Source: Pseudomonas libanensis
GTDB taxonomy: Bacteria > Pseudomonadota > Gammaproteobacteria > Pseudomonadales > Pseudomonadaceae
DNA: 64,000 bases
Reading direction: 5' to 3'
Assembly (NCBI RefSeq): GCF_001439685.1
Contig: NZ_JYLH01000013.1
Coordinates: 1 to 64,000 of the forward strand
Part shown: in pieces, positions 49,955 through 58,345 of the stretch
How the letters are laid out: each line of letters starts with the position of its first letter
Position numbering within the stretch: position 1 is the stretch's first letter
Notes under the pieces: generated by a model
The model's input: the letters and a program-made list of their open reading frames with translations, nothing else
Databases searched by the model: none
What the model was told of the DNA's origin: nothing
Made by a program: the position numbers and the translations under genes

Positions 49955-51013
49955 ATGGAAAACAGACGAGGCAAAGGGCTTTCATTTGCCAAGCGTATCT
50001 ACAAGCCAAGGATTATCGGCCTTGGCATCGGCAGTATCAGCGTGGTTGGCGCGTTGTACCCCTTGTCCATGCCCGCTTGGGTCTGGGCGTTGCTGTTGTT
50101 CAATGGCTTGGCCTGGGCGCATGTGGCGTACCAGCTCTCAACCCGCTCGCCGTTCCCCTACCAGGCCGAGCAACGCAACTTGTTTTATGACTCGTTGGCC
50201 GGCGGTTTCTGGGCGGCCGCCACCCAGTTCTCACCACTGACGACCGTCACCATTCTGTCGATGATGGCCATGAACAACGTCGCCGCCGGCGGCAAACGCC
50301 TGTTCCTGCTCGGGCTGCTGGCGCAGGCGGCCGGTATCGCGGTGGCCTGGGGCCTGTTCGGGATCAAGTTCGACCCCGGTGTCAGCCTCATCGAGGTCTA
50401 CACCTGTTTGCCGATGCTGACGCTCTACCCGATGGCCATCGGCATGGTCTGCTATCAGCTGGCGATTAAACTGTCGGACCATAAACGCGCCCTCAGCGCC
50501 CTGAGCCGCATCGATAGCCTTACCGGCCTGCTCAACCATGGCTCGTGGAAAGACCTGCTCAATCTCAAGTTCCATAAATGCCAGCAGCAACAAGGCCAGG
50601 CGACCATCGCCTTGATCGATATCGATCATTTCAAAAACATCAATGACATCCACGGCCACACCGTCGGAGATACGGTACTGCGCCAGTTGAGCCATGAGCT
50701 GCGCCAACGCCTGCGGGAAGACGACCTGGCCGGCCGCTACGGAGGCGATGAGTTCTGTGTGATCCTTCCGAGGATGCCGCTGGAAGAAGCGGCGCAAGTC
50801 ATGGAGCGGCTCCGCGAAACTTTCGGTAACTATCGCCATCCGCAAATCCCCGAGCTGCGCGTCAGCCTAAGCATCGGACTGGCGGACTTCCATCCGTCTT
50901 TCAACGATGCGGTCGCGTGGCTCAACGCCGCGGATCTCGCGCTGTACGCCGCCAAGGACAGCGGCCGCGACCGCGTCAAGACCAGCGACTGGATAGCCGC
51001 CTATCCAGCCTGA
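49955..51013 (+). CDS. Diguanylate cyclase with MASE2 membrane sensor
   Basis: Makes the second messenger c-di-GMP from two GTP. The 352-residue protein has an N-terminal MASE2 membrane domain of several helices (about 15-170; KRIYKPRIIGLGIGS start motif) and a C-terminal GGDEF domain (about 190-345). The active site is GGDEF near 263-267, and a preceding RxxD (REDD, five residues before) forms an intact inhibitory I-site, so product inhibition is expected. No EAL domain. The architecture is like E. coli DgcC/AdrA. A perfect 22-bp inverted repeat lies upstream. Confidence 0.93.
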   Translation: MENRRGKGLSFAKRIYKPRIIGLGIGSISVVGALYPLSMPAWVWALLLFNGLAWAHVAYQLSTRSPFPYQAEQRNLFYDSLAGGFWAAATQFSPLTTVTILSMMAMNNVAAGGKRLFLLGLLAQAAGIAVAWGLFGIKFDPGVSLIEVYTCLPMLTLYPMAIGMVCYQLAIKLSDHKRALSALSRIDSLTGLLNHGSWKDLLNLKFHKCQQQQGQATIALIDIDHFKNINDIHGHTVGDTVLRQLSHELRQRLREDDLAGRYGGDEFCVILPRMPLEEAAQVMERLRETFGNYRHPQIPELRVSLSIGLADFHPSFNDAVAWLNAADLALYAAKDSGRDRVKTSDWIAAYPA

Positions 51014-51032
51014 GTTAACCGATAACACCTCG

Positions 51033-51143
51033 TCCGAATCTAACGCCGCCCACCTGCCGCAGGTGGGCGCCAAACTCGGCGAGCGTTCGCAACAGATCAC
51101 CACCATCGTCAATACCATCCGCGGCAGCCTGGGAGCTCGGTCT
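51033..51143 (+). pseudogene. Fragment of a methyl-accepting chemotaxis protein
   Basis: Frame at 51063-51143 reads GAKLGERSQQITTIVNTIRG, matching the stretch of chemoreceptor signalling domains that precedes the hairpin tip. About 25-35 codons remain, with no start and no rest of the gene, lying between the cyclase and the DUF1003 gene. Confidence 0.55.
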
Positions 51144-51183
51144 ATAGTGTTGGCTGTCTTTACGCCAAGGATCCGAGCCCGCC

Positions 51184-51702
51184 ATGACCCCAGACAAGCC
51201 AGACGCCGCCCCCACTGACCACCTGCGTTTCCACCGAGGTCACGCGCACCTGGCACCGACCTTCGGCAACGACACTTTTGCCCTCAAGGCCGAGGCCTTT
51301 GCGCGCTTTTTTGGCACCCCGACCTTCCTCGGCGCACAAACCGCGATCGTGGTGTTGTGGGTGGTGCTGAACATGACCGGCGTCACTCACTTTGACGTCT
51401 ACCCCTTCATCCTGCTCAACCTGGCCTTCAGCCTGCAATCGGCCTACGCCGCACCGCTGATCCTGCTCGCCCAGACGCGCCAGGCCGCCCGGGACAAAGC
51501 CCAGTCCGACGCCGACGCGCAACACCGTGAAGCGCTCGCCACTGCCAATACCGAACGCCAGGCCCAGGCAGCACAAACCTCCAAACAGTTAATGGAACTG
51601 CTGGAGCAGAACACCCGGTTGACGGAAATGACCAAGCAACTGACCGAGCGCATCGAGACACTGACGTGTGAAATGCATGAACAGTTTGTGCGTAAAGCCT
51701 AA
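51184..51702 (+). CDS. DUF1003 membrane protein
   Basis: A 172-residue protein. After a polar N-terminus it has two transmembrane helices (about 53-68 and 78-95; TFLGAQTAIVVLWVVLNMTG, PFILLNLAFSLQSAYAAPLIL), the DUF1003 signature, then a coiled coil to the end (about 100-170, rich in Gln, Ala, Glu). The role is unknown; relatives are called CRP/FNR- or Ca-regulated membrane proteins without firm evidence. The ATG is 5 bases after GAGCC. Its stop overlaps the stop of the converging LysR gene by four bases. Confidence 0.9.
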   Translation: MTPDKPDAAPTDHLRFHRGHAHLAPTFGNDTFALKAEAFARFFGTPTFLGAQTAIVVLWVVLNMTGVTHFDVYPFILLNLAFSLQSAYAAPLILLAQTRQAARDKAQSDADAQHREALATANTERQAQAAQTSKQLMELLEQNTRLTEMTKQLTERIETLTCEMHEQFVRKA

Positions 51703-52583
51703 GGCCGCAACCCGCGCACATGCCGCCCCAACTCATCAAACAGCGTCACCACCGAACGCAACGCCCGGCAATCAGGGCGCGTCAACAGCCACAGCGCGGT
51801 GTCGTGCCCCGCCAACGCAGGGCCCAGTGGTTGCAAGTCATTGCCTATTAGAAAATCCGGCAACGCCGCCACGCCCAGCCCGGCGCGCACCAGTTCAGTC
51901 ACCGACTGCATGCTGTTGCAGCGGTAACGGGGGCGCACGCCCGGCAAATGCTCACGGCGCCAGGCCACGGTGGGGTGGTCGGGCAAAAAGTCATCCGGTG
52001 CGATCCAGGCCAGGTCGACCAGATCCTGCCCTGCATGCCGACGGGCGTAGTCGGCGCTGGCACACACTTGGTACGTCACGGTCCCCAGGCAACGTCCGAC
52101 CAAATGCTCCGGCGGCTTGCTGGTCAGGCGCAGGGCGATATCCGCATCACGCCGGCTGAGGTTGGCGAAGTCATTGGATGTGCTCAATTCCAGGGTCAAC
52201 GCTGGATAGGCCGGCATGAACTGCGCCAGGGCCGGCAGCAGCAAGCCTTGCAATACCGCGTCGGTGCAGGTCAGACGCACGGTGCCGCTGATTACCTCGC
52301 CGCCCTGCTCCACCCCAATGCGCGCAGCCTCCAGTGCGAGTTCTGCCCGTTCGGCCTGTTGCGCCAGGTTGCTCGCCAGGCTGGTGGGCAAGTAACCGGC
52401 GCGGCTTTTTTCAAACAGGGTCTGGCCCAGTGCCGCCTCCAGCCGCCGCACCGCACGGAATACCGTGGACACGTCTACCCTCAACAACGCAGCCGCCCGC
52501 GCCAGGGTGCCGCCACGCACCAGGGCAAGGATCAATGACAGGTCGGGGTAGTCGATTTGATAGTGCGTGGCTGCATTGAGCAT
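51699..52583 (-). CDS. LysR-family regulator
   Basis: A 294-residue LTTR. The HTH (about 14-72) is LILALVRGGTLARAAALLRV, STVFRAVRRLEAALG, and the effector domain follows (YPALTLELSTSNDFANLSRRDADIALRL). ATG 52583 is used; the longer frame runs through the promoter region. The gap to the next plus-strand gene holds repeated ACGCCAAT elements, including ATTGCGTGAACGCCAAT, a T-N11-A type LysR box near 52600-52620. It is therefore probably the regulator of the genes at 52664-53226 or of what they once were. Confidence 0.9.
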   Translation of the reverse strand: MLNAATHYQIDYPDLSLILALVRGGTLARAAALLRVDVSTVFRAVRRLEAALGQTLFEKSRAGYLPTSLASNLAQQAERAELALEAARIGVEQGGEVISGTVRLTCTDAVLQGLLLPALAQFMPAYPALTLELSTSNDFANLSRRDADIALRLTSKPPEHLVGRCLGTVTYQVCASADYARRHAGQDLVDLAWIAPDDFLPDHPTVAWRREHLPGVRPRYRCNSMQSVTELVRAGLGVAALPDFLIGNDLQPLGPALAGHDTALWLLTRPDCRALRSVVTLFDELGRHVRGLRP

Positions 52584-52663
52584 ATGGGCAAACGCCAATA
52601 TTGATTGCGTGAACGCCAATCTATAGTGCGTATCAGCCCACCACAAGCCAAGGGACGTACACG

Positions 52664-52909
52664 ATGACAACCCCCGCTCTGCACCTCGCCCTGATCGGCG
52701 ACTACAACCCAACGTTTGCCGAAGCGCTGCTGGCAGGCAACCTGATTCCCGGCGGTCATGATTCGGCGGGCGACCTGCGTGCGGTGGAGTTGCTCGACCA
52801 TCCGTTCTTCGTCGCCACCCTGTTCCAGCCCGAACGCGCCGCGCTGAAGGGCATCACCCCACCCTTGGCACTGGCTTTGCTCAAGGCTTGCCGAGGGGTA
52901 TCGGCATGA
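52664..52909 (+). pseudogene. Internally deleted CTP-synthase-like glutamine amidotransferase
   Basis: An 81-residue frame that joins the extreme N-terminus of a CTP synthase C-terminal-related amidotransferase (LHLALIGDYNPTFAEALLA) directly to its extreme C-terminus (AVELLDHPFFVATLFQPERA). The roughly 140 middle residues with the catalytic Cys and His-containing core are missing, although the frame is open. It has a ribosome site and its stop overlaps the next start (ATGA), so it may still be translated, perhaps only to couple the downstream gene. Family members are about 220-240 residues. Confidence 0.65.
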
Positions 52910-53226
52910 TCGCCAAGACACCCGCCCCGCCTTATTACGCGGTGATTTTCAGTTCGCTGCGTACCGACGCCGACCAGGGTTATGGCGAGGCCGCCGCACG
53001 CATGCTGGAACTGGCACAGCAGCAACCGGGGTTTCTCGGCGTGGAGTCGGCGCGGGAAGAGGGGTTGGGCATCACCGTGTCCTACTGGGCCAGCGAGGCG
53101 GCGATCCTGGCGTGGAAGCAACAGGCTGAACATCGGCAGGTGCGTGAGCAAGGACGCGCCACCTGGTACACAGCGTTTCATACACGGGTGTGCAAGGTGG
53201 AGCGGGCCTACTCATTCTCAAATTGA
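52906..53226 (+). CDS. Antibiotic biosynthesis monooxygenase (ABM)-fold protein
   Basis: A 106-residue ferredoxin-like ABM-domain protein. Start MIAKTPAPPYYAVIFSSLRT; motifs ARMLELAQQQPGFLGVESAR and SYWASEAAILAWKQQAEH are typical of the group of DUF/ABM small enzymes. The reaction is unknown. It overlaps the preceding deleted gene by ATGA, so translation is coupled. The LysR gene upstream may regulate both. Confidence 0.88.
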   Translation: MIAKTPAPPYYAVIFSSLRTDADQGYGEAAARMLELAQQQPGFLGVESAREEGLGITVSYWASEAAILAWKQQAEHRQVREQGRATWYTAFHTRVCKVERAYSFSN

Positions 53227-53267
53227 GAGGTTTCCATCCGGTAGGATCGCCCGGGCAGGTTGATCGG

Positions 53268-53591
53268 TCAGCTCACCAAACTGCGCAACGCACTGATCTG
53301 CGGGATCTCCACCCGACGCATGTACACCCGCAACGGTTCGGTGATGTTGATGCGGTCATCGATATTCTGGTCCAGCAGCAACTGTATGCGTTCACGGCAC
53401 AGGGTCATGGTGTGGTCGGCGGCGGGCAGCCAGACGAATTCGGCGGTGGGGATAATGCCGTCATCGGCCACGTCCATGCCAAAGGCATCTTCGCTGAAAC
53501 GCACGATGTACTGGCCAGTCTTGCGATTGAGGCCGACAAAGCCATGGAGTTGGTCGGCGGCCTGGCAGATAAGCTCGGAAGTGATGCGCAT
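53268..53591 (-). CDS. Conserved hypothetical protein (107 aa)
   Basis: A 107-residue protein starting MRITSELICQAADQLHGFVG and containing NRKTGQYIVRFSEDAFGMDV and a short basic-hydrophobic second half (LCRERIQLLLDQNIDDRI, LRVYMRRVEIP). I do not recognise the family with certainty; it reads as a small cytosolic alpha/beta protein of Pseudomonas. The ATG 53591 is chosen over one four codons upstream. It is followed by the convergent ABM gene. Confidence 0.75.
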   Translation of the reverse strand: MRITSELICQAADQLHGFVGLNRKTGQYIVRFSEDAFGMDVADDGIIPTAEFVWLPAADHTMTLCRERIQLLLDQNIDDRINITEPLRVYMRRVEIPQISALRSLVS

Positions 53592-53824
53592 GGTAAACCT
53601 CACTGAAAAGTCCCACAGGGACTGGAAAGATGGTTTACACGCGTGGCAAAAAATACCGTCCTCTAAACGGGGCAGCTACGGCCAAGAATACTGCAATGCC
53701 CCCAAAAAAAACCGACAAAATTGGACTGCGCGCACGTTAATGTCGGTTTGGTGATAGCGCCTTTCGCAATCAATTGTTAAAAAGGACATCTTCTCAAAGT
53801 TACCTCCACGAAAGGACTTCGCAT

Positions 53825-54952
53825 ATGCCTGTCACGTTTACCAAGAGCGCCTTGCTGCTGGCGTTGATGCTCGGCCTTGGCCAGGCTCAGGCTGCCGACC
53901 CAGTCAGCCCGGCTGAATTGGCGACAAACGAAGGCATTCCCTACCCTGCCGTGATCGCTCACCGTGGCGCTTCCTACGACGCGCCGGAGTCCACCGCCGC
54001 TGCCTACAAGGTTGCACGCGACCTGGGCGCCGACTATTTGGAACTGGACCTGCAACGCAGCAAGGACGGCGTGCTGTTTGCCCTGCACGACAACAACCTG
54101 CAGCGCACCACCGACGTGGCCACCAAGTTCCCCGAGCGCAAAGATGCGCCAGCCAACGAATTCACCTGGAAAGAACTGCAAAGCCTCGACGCCGGCAGCT
54201 GGTTCAACGCGGCCTACCCGGACCGCGCGCGCCCAGGCTTCGTCGGCCTGAAAATCCTCAGCCTGGACGACATCATCAAGATCGCCGAAGGCAACCCGTC
54301 GCACAAACCCGGGCTTTACATCGAGACCAAGGAGCCCAAGCAATTCCCGGGCATCGAAGCCGACCTGAAAAACAAGCTGCTGGACAAGGGCTGGCTGAGC
54401 TCCGCCGGCTCCAAGCTGGGCAAGAGCAACACCGGTGTCGGCCAGGGCAAGGGCCGCGTGGTACTGCAGACCTTCGAGGTTTCCAGCCTCAAGGAGCTGC
54501 AGAAGGAAATGCCAAACACGCCGAAGATCCTGCTGTTGTGGGTCGGCGAAGGCAGCATCGAACCCAAGTCCAAAGTGACCTTCGCCGAGTCCGGCGAACC
54601 GACCAAGGCCGCCTACTACGCCAAGCAAGAACCGAAGGATGCCGCCGAGTTCGAAAAATGGGTCGACCAAGCCAAGAGCCTGGGCGCCATCGGCACCGGC
54701 CCATCGGCTGAGCTGACCGACCACGGCGACCAGAGCTATACCGACCTGGTGAAACCTGAAATGAACAAGCTGACCCACGACAAGGGCCTGCTGGTGCATG
54801 TGTACACCGTGGATGAGCCGGTGGATTTCGAGAAAGTGATGAAGGCCGGCGTCGACGGCATCTTCACCAACCGCGCCGCCGAACTGCTGAAGTTCTACAA
54901 GCGCTGGCCGTCGTCCAGCGTGCAGGACCTGCTCAACGACCATAAGTACTGA
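53825..54952 (+). CDS. glpQ: Periplasmic glycerophosphodiester phosphodiesterase
   Basis: Hydrolyses deacylated phospholipids (glycerophosphodiesters) to glycerol-3-phosphate and an alcohol. The 375-residue protein has a signal peptide (MPVTFTKSALLLALMLGLGQAQA) then a GDPD TIM barrel. Catalytic and Ca2+ residues are in VIAHRGASYDAPESTAAAY (about 41-59), YLELDLQRSKDG and ALHDNNLQRTTDV; a late VHVYTVDEP and DGIFTNRA complete the barrel. ATG 53825 gives the signal peptide. It is followed with no gap by an AraC-type gene. No clear Pho box was found upstream. Confidence 0.94.
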   Translation: MPVTFTKSALLLALMLGLGQAQAADPVSPAELATNEGIPYPAVIAHRGASYDAPESTAAAYKVARDLGADYLELDLQRSKDGVLFALHDNNLQRTTDVATKFPERKDAPANEFTWKELQSLDAGSWFNAAYPDRARPGFVGLKILSLDDIIKIAEGNPSHKPGLYIETKEPKQFPGIEADLKNKLLDKGWLSSAGSKLGKSNTGVGQGKGRVVLQTFEVSSLKELQKEMPNTPKILLLWVGEGSIEPKSKVTFAESGEPTKAAYYAKQEPKDAAEFEKWVDQAKSLGAIGTGPSAELTDHGDQSYTDLVKPEMNKLTHDKGLLVHVYTVDEPVDFEKVMKAGVDGIFTNRAAELLKFYKRWPSSSVQDLLNDHKY

Positions 54953-55618
54953 GTGAAACCCGAATGGTCAGGCCGCCTGTGGTTGGGGCGTGACCACGGG
55001 CTGGTGCTCGGCGAGCTGGGGCGCACTGCGCCCCATGCGCACTACGCACACCAATTGATGTTCTGCCCCGGCGCGCCGATCACGGTCAGCCTTGGTGGTC
55101 ATGTCACCACGGCCCATCGCCTGTTTATTCCTTCGCGTCACAACCACGCCATCCTTGAGACGGAAGGTGAAGTGTGGGCGCTGTATGCCGAGCCCATGAT
55201 CTTTGACATCCACCCATTGCAGCAGCTGCTGGCAGACGGCGATCTATCCCCGCAGGCCCTGCTCAGGCTGCCCCGACGACGCCTTGACGATCCACGTATC
55301 GACCGCGCACTCGCCGCCCTTGATCAGCAACTGGTCGGCAAGGTATCGGCCCAGGCGTTGGCCGCAGCGGCGCACCTGTCATTGAGCCAACTGGAGCGTC
55401 TGTTCACCGATCGACTGGGTGTTCCCATACGCCGCCTCGTCGTGTGGCGACGGTTGCGCATTGCCCTGCAACTGGCCCTTGCCGGCAGCACGCTGACTGA
55501 GGCAGCCCACGGCGCGGGGTTTGCTGATTCGGCGCATTTTTCGCGGACTATGAAGCACTTGTTCGGGGTGACGGCGGGCGCGTCCTTGCGCCAACTGCAG
55601 GTGCAGTTTCTAGTGTAG
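54953..55618 (+). CDS. AraC-family transcriptional regulator
   Basis: A 221-residue regulator. It has an N-terminal cupin-like part (HAHYAHQLMF, LFIPSRHNHAIL) and a C-terminal AraC HTH pair (about 135-215; LSLSQLERLFTDRLG, LTEAAHGAGFADSAHFSRTM). The GTG start follows the glpQ stop directly (TGA-GTG), implying tight coupling, so it may be made only when glpQ is. Its last 9 bases overlap the convergent hydroxylase gene. Target unknown. Confidence 0.87.
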   Translation: MKPEWSGRLWLGRDHGLVLGELGRTAPHAHYAHQLMFCPGAPITVSLGGHVTTAHRLFIPSRHNHAILETEGEVWALYAEPMIFDIHPLQQLLADGDLSPQALLRLPRRRLDDPRIDRALAALDQQLVGKVSAQALAAAAHLSLSQLERLFTDRLGVPIRRLVVWRRLRIALQLALAGSTLTEAAHGAGFADSAHFSRTMKHLFGVTAGASLRQLQVQFLV

Positions 55619-56473
55619 GTCGTCAGGCAGCGGCGGCTCCTTGACCAGGCGAACCGCCAGGAACGGGTCACGTAACTGTGCCGCATAGGCCACGGGGAAT
55701 TGCGGTCGACTGCCAATACCCAAATCCCTCGGCCCTATGCGATAGCCTTTGCGATAAAACGCCGTGCCCAACAGCCAATCCCACAAATTGAAGAACAGAC
55801 CGAAATTCACATCCCCTGCGCGGCCGTATTTCATGTGGTGGAACCGATGCACCGGCGCCCAGGCGAATACCCAGCGCAGCGGCCCCAGGCGCATATCCAC
55901 ATTGGAATGTTGCAGCAGCAACTGAATGGCGATGGCCAGGGCCAACAATTGCGCGACCTCCAGCGGGATCCCCAGCAGGATCAGTGGCAGCAGGCCCGCC
56001 GTTGCTTCCAGCAACTGGTGCAAAGGATGCTTCATCAAACCATTGAAACCATAAAGCCGCTGCACGCTGTGATGCACCGCGTGCAACCGCCACAGGGGCG
56101 CGATGCGGTGGCTGGCGTAATGCATCAAGGTGATCCCGGCATCGGCCAGGAAGATCGCCATCAACAGTTGCTCCCACAGCGGCCAGCCTCGCGGCCAGAG
56201 CCCCTCGAATGCCAGCAGCGCCGTGAGCCACGGCAGGACCAACAAACCCAGAACATTCAAGCTTTCGTTGATCAACGCATGCAACGTATCGCGCCAGCGA
56301 TCGCCCAGGCTGCGATTCCACTGCGGCTCGTAGGGCAGCCATAGTTCCACCACAAACGACACCGCCACCGCCACCGCGAATATCACCAGTAACCATCGGG
56401 GCTGGTAGAGCCCCCATCCGACAAACCCCAACAAGCATGCAGGCGCATAGAGCCAACTGACTAACCGTTTCAT
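55610..56473 (-). CDS. Fatty acid hydroxylase/sterol desaturase-family membrane protein
   Basis: A 287-residue diiron membrane oxygenase. Histidine clusters HYASH (about 117-121), HAVHHS (about 131-136) and HRFHHMKYG (about 210-218) plus membrane spans at about 8-45, 65-115 and 150-180 fit PF04116-type proteins. The substrate is probably a lipid. It is convergent with the AraC gene. ATG 56473 has GGAG/GACTCGG-type context only; the start matches the family. Confidence 0.9.
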   Translation of the reverse strand: MKRLVSWLYAPACLLGFVGWGLYQPRWLLVIFAVAVAVSFVVELWLPYEPQWNRSLGDRWRDTLHALINESLNVLGLLVLPWLTALLAFEGLWPRGWPLWEQLLMAIFLADAGITLMHYASHRIAPLWRLHAVHHSVQRLYGFNGLMKHPLHQLLEATAGLLPLILLGIPLEVAQLLALAIAIQLLLQHSNVDMRLGPLRWVFAWAPVHRFHHMKYGRAGDVNFGLFFNLWDWLLGTAFYRKGYRIGPRDLGIGSRPQFPVAYAAQLRDPFLAVRLVKEPPLPDDLH

Positions 56474-56628
56474 CCGAGTCTCCCTTTTTGGTGAGCCCTC
56501 AGCATGAAATCCTGCATGCGTCCTGGATTGAATAAACTGCGCAACTGTTTGAAATAATTAAGGGTGAGTTAAGTTGCGCGGGATAACCTGAGGCCACTTA
56601 AACAGCTCAACCCAGAAGGACACACACC

Positions 56629-56937
56629 ATGAAAACTCTGACTGCCTTGTTCGCCGCCACTGCCCTGACCTTGACCGCCGGCCTGGCCCAGGCTGATGTT
56701 CGTCCGGATCATATCGAAGGCCTGCTCAAGTCCGGTGCGGTGATGCCTTTCGACAAACTCAACGCTGCCGCCGTGGCTAAACACGCCGGTGCCACAATCA
56801 ACGACACCGAGCTGGACCACAACAACAGCGGCGTGCTGGTCTACGAAGTTGAACTGACCGATACCGCCGGCAAGCAATTTGAAGTGAAGCTCGACGCCAA
56901 GACCGCAGCCGTGCTGGAAGACAAGCTCGACACTTGA
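56629..56937 (+). CDS. Exported PepSY-domain protein
   Basis: A 102-residue periplasmic protein. The signal peptide is MKTLTALFAATALTLTAGLAQA (cleavage before DVRPD), then a PepSY domain (HAGATINDTELDHNNSGVLV, YEVELTDTAGKQFEVKLDAK). PepSY proteins often inhibit proteases or sense redox/metal signals next to two-component systems, but none is adjacent here. AGAAGGA precedes the ATG, and a strong terminator follows 20 bases after the stop, so it is a single-gene unit. Confidence 0.92.
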   Translation: MKTLTALFAATALTLTAGLAQADVRPDHIEGLLKSGAVMPFDKLNAAAVAKHAGATINDTELDHNNSGVLVYEVELTDTAGKQFEVKLDAKTAAVLEDKLDT

Positions 56938-56957
56938 GACCACGCTCTACAAAACAC

Positions 56958-56987
56958 ACGCGCCACCTTCGGGTGGCGCGTTTTTTT
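56958..56987 (+). terminator. Terminator after the PepSY gene
   Basis: A perfect 10-bp stem ACGCGCCACC/GGTGGCGCGT with a TTCG tetraloop, then a run of Ts to 56987. Confidence 0.95.
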
Positions 56988-57087
56988 GCGCAATACGAAA
57001 CCGTCACATAACCGTCATCCCGCCTTGCAATGATTCGCGCCTGAGTGCCTGTGAAATGTCCTACAGGCCTTTTCTCTGCGAGCCGCC

Positions 57088-58110
57088 ATGAACCACAGCA
57101 TCGACCACGCCCATCAGGATCCCGACCTGTTTGGCCTGCTTTACGGTTTCCGTTTTCGCCCTGGCGAAAAAGGTCAGCAGATTGACTCAGCCGCCGCCCT
57201 CGCCGCCTTGCAGCAGCCGCAAGACCCGCAAGAGTTCCTGTGGCTGCACCTGAACTTGGCCCACGCCGCCTGCGAGCGCTGGATGCAGGCGCACCTGTCG
57301 CTGCCGGAGGAGTTTTTCGAAGCCCTGCATGAAGGCTCGCGCTCCACGCGCATTGAACATGTGGATTCGGCTTTGCTGGCGGTGGTCAACGACGTGGTGT
57401 TCAACTTCAGCAGCATGGTCTCGTCGGATATTTCCACGCTGTGGGTGTGTGCCCGCAGCCGCTTGCTGGTGAGTGCGCGCCTGCAACCGCTGCACTCAGT
57501 GGATAAATTGCGCTCGTCGGTAAAAGCCGGTGAACACTTTCGCTCGCCTCTGGAACTGCTGGTACACCTGCTGCGGGACCAAGGCGAAGTGCTGACCCAG
57601 ATCGTGCGCAAGACCAGTATCAGCGTCGACCATATCGAAGATCAGTTGCTGTCTTCGCGCCTGTCCACCAACCGCGCCGAACTGGGTGCCGCACGCCGGG
57701 TGCTGGTACGCCTGCAACGCCTGCTGGCGCTGGAACCGGGTTCGCTGCTGCGCCTGCTCAACCGCCCGCCGCAATGGTTGCAAAAGGAAGACGTGAAGGA
57801 GTTGCGCAAATCCACCGAGGAGTTTGCGCTGATCATCAACGACCTGACGGCCCTGGGCGAACGCATCAAGCTGTTGCAGGAAGAGATCGCCGCCAACCTC
57901 AATGAGCAAAGCAACCGCACGCTGTTCACCCTCACGGTGGTGACGGTGCTGGCGTTGCCGATCAATATCATTGCCGGTTTTTTTGGCATGAACGTGGGAG
58001 GTGTGCCGCTGTCCCAGGACCCGGAAGGGTTTTGGATATTGGTGGCGCTGGTGGCGACTTTTACCCTGATTGCCGGGCGCTGGGCGTTCCGAAAACGCAA
58101 AGACTACTGA
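57088..58110 (+). CDS. CorA/ZntB-family metal ion channel
   Basis: A 340-residue 2-TM-GxN transporter. A long cytosolic alpha/beta plus coiled-helix domain (about 1-275) is followed by two transmembrane helices (about 280-300 and 312-332) with the signature FFGMNVGGVPL between them. The GMN loop and lack of acidic residues fit CorA or ZntB; ZntB-like Zn2+ transport is suggested by general resemblance (GLLYGFRFRPGEKG N-terminus). A REPIN palindrome follows the gene. Confidence 0.9.
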   Translation: MNHSIDHAHQDPDLFGLLYGFRFRPGEKGQQIDSAAALAALQQPQDPQEFLWLHLNLAHAACERWMQAHLSLPEEFFEALHEGSRSTRIEHVDSALLAVVNDVVFNFSSMVSSDISTLWVCARSRLLVSARLQPLHSVDKLRSSVKAGEHFRSPLELLVHLLRDQGEVLTQIVRKTSISVDHIEDQLLSSRLSTNRAELGAARRVLVRLQRLLALEPGSLLRLLNRPPQWLQKEDVKELRKSTEEFALIINDLTALGERIKLLQEEIAANLNEQSNRTLFTLTVVTVLALPINIIAGFFGMNVGGVPLSQDPEGFWILVALVATFTLIAGRWAFRKRKDY

Positions 58111-58127
58111 CTTGAAATGCGGTCAAA

Positions 58128-58220
58128 ATGTGGGAGGGGGCTCGCTCCCGATATATAGGTAGTCAGTCAATAATTTATTAACTGACTACCTATATATCGG
58201 GAGCGAGCCCCCTCCCACAT
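58128..58220. repeat. 93-bp near-perfect palindromic REPIN, GTGGGAGGGGGCTCGCTCCC type
   Basis: Two perfectly complementary 40-nt arms (58128-58167 and 58181-58220) flank a 13-nt A/T loop that is itself mostly complementary. Each arm starts with a third REP variant (CTCGCTCCC instead of CTTGCCCCC). It lies between the CorA-type gene and the phosphate transporter and can form a very stable hairpin or cruciform. Confidence 0.95.
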
Positions 58221-58345
58221 TGGTTCTTCTGCGTTTGGTAGACCGGCGGTGCACTCGATTTCCGAAAACACTGACCTGCCGCAGCATCGCTGTAATATTT
58301 TGCAATGATCATTAAGGCCATCCTCCTCACACTGGATGCTCCGGC

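Noticed and set aside
53604..53824. Pho box upstream of glpQ
   Set aside because: No pair of CTGTCAT-like 7-mers at 11-bp spacing could be found.
53777..54943. Minus-strand 388-codon frame antisense to glpQ
   Set aside because: Shadow of a gene with a signal peptide and full catalytic motifs.
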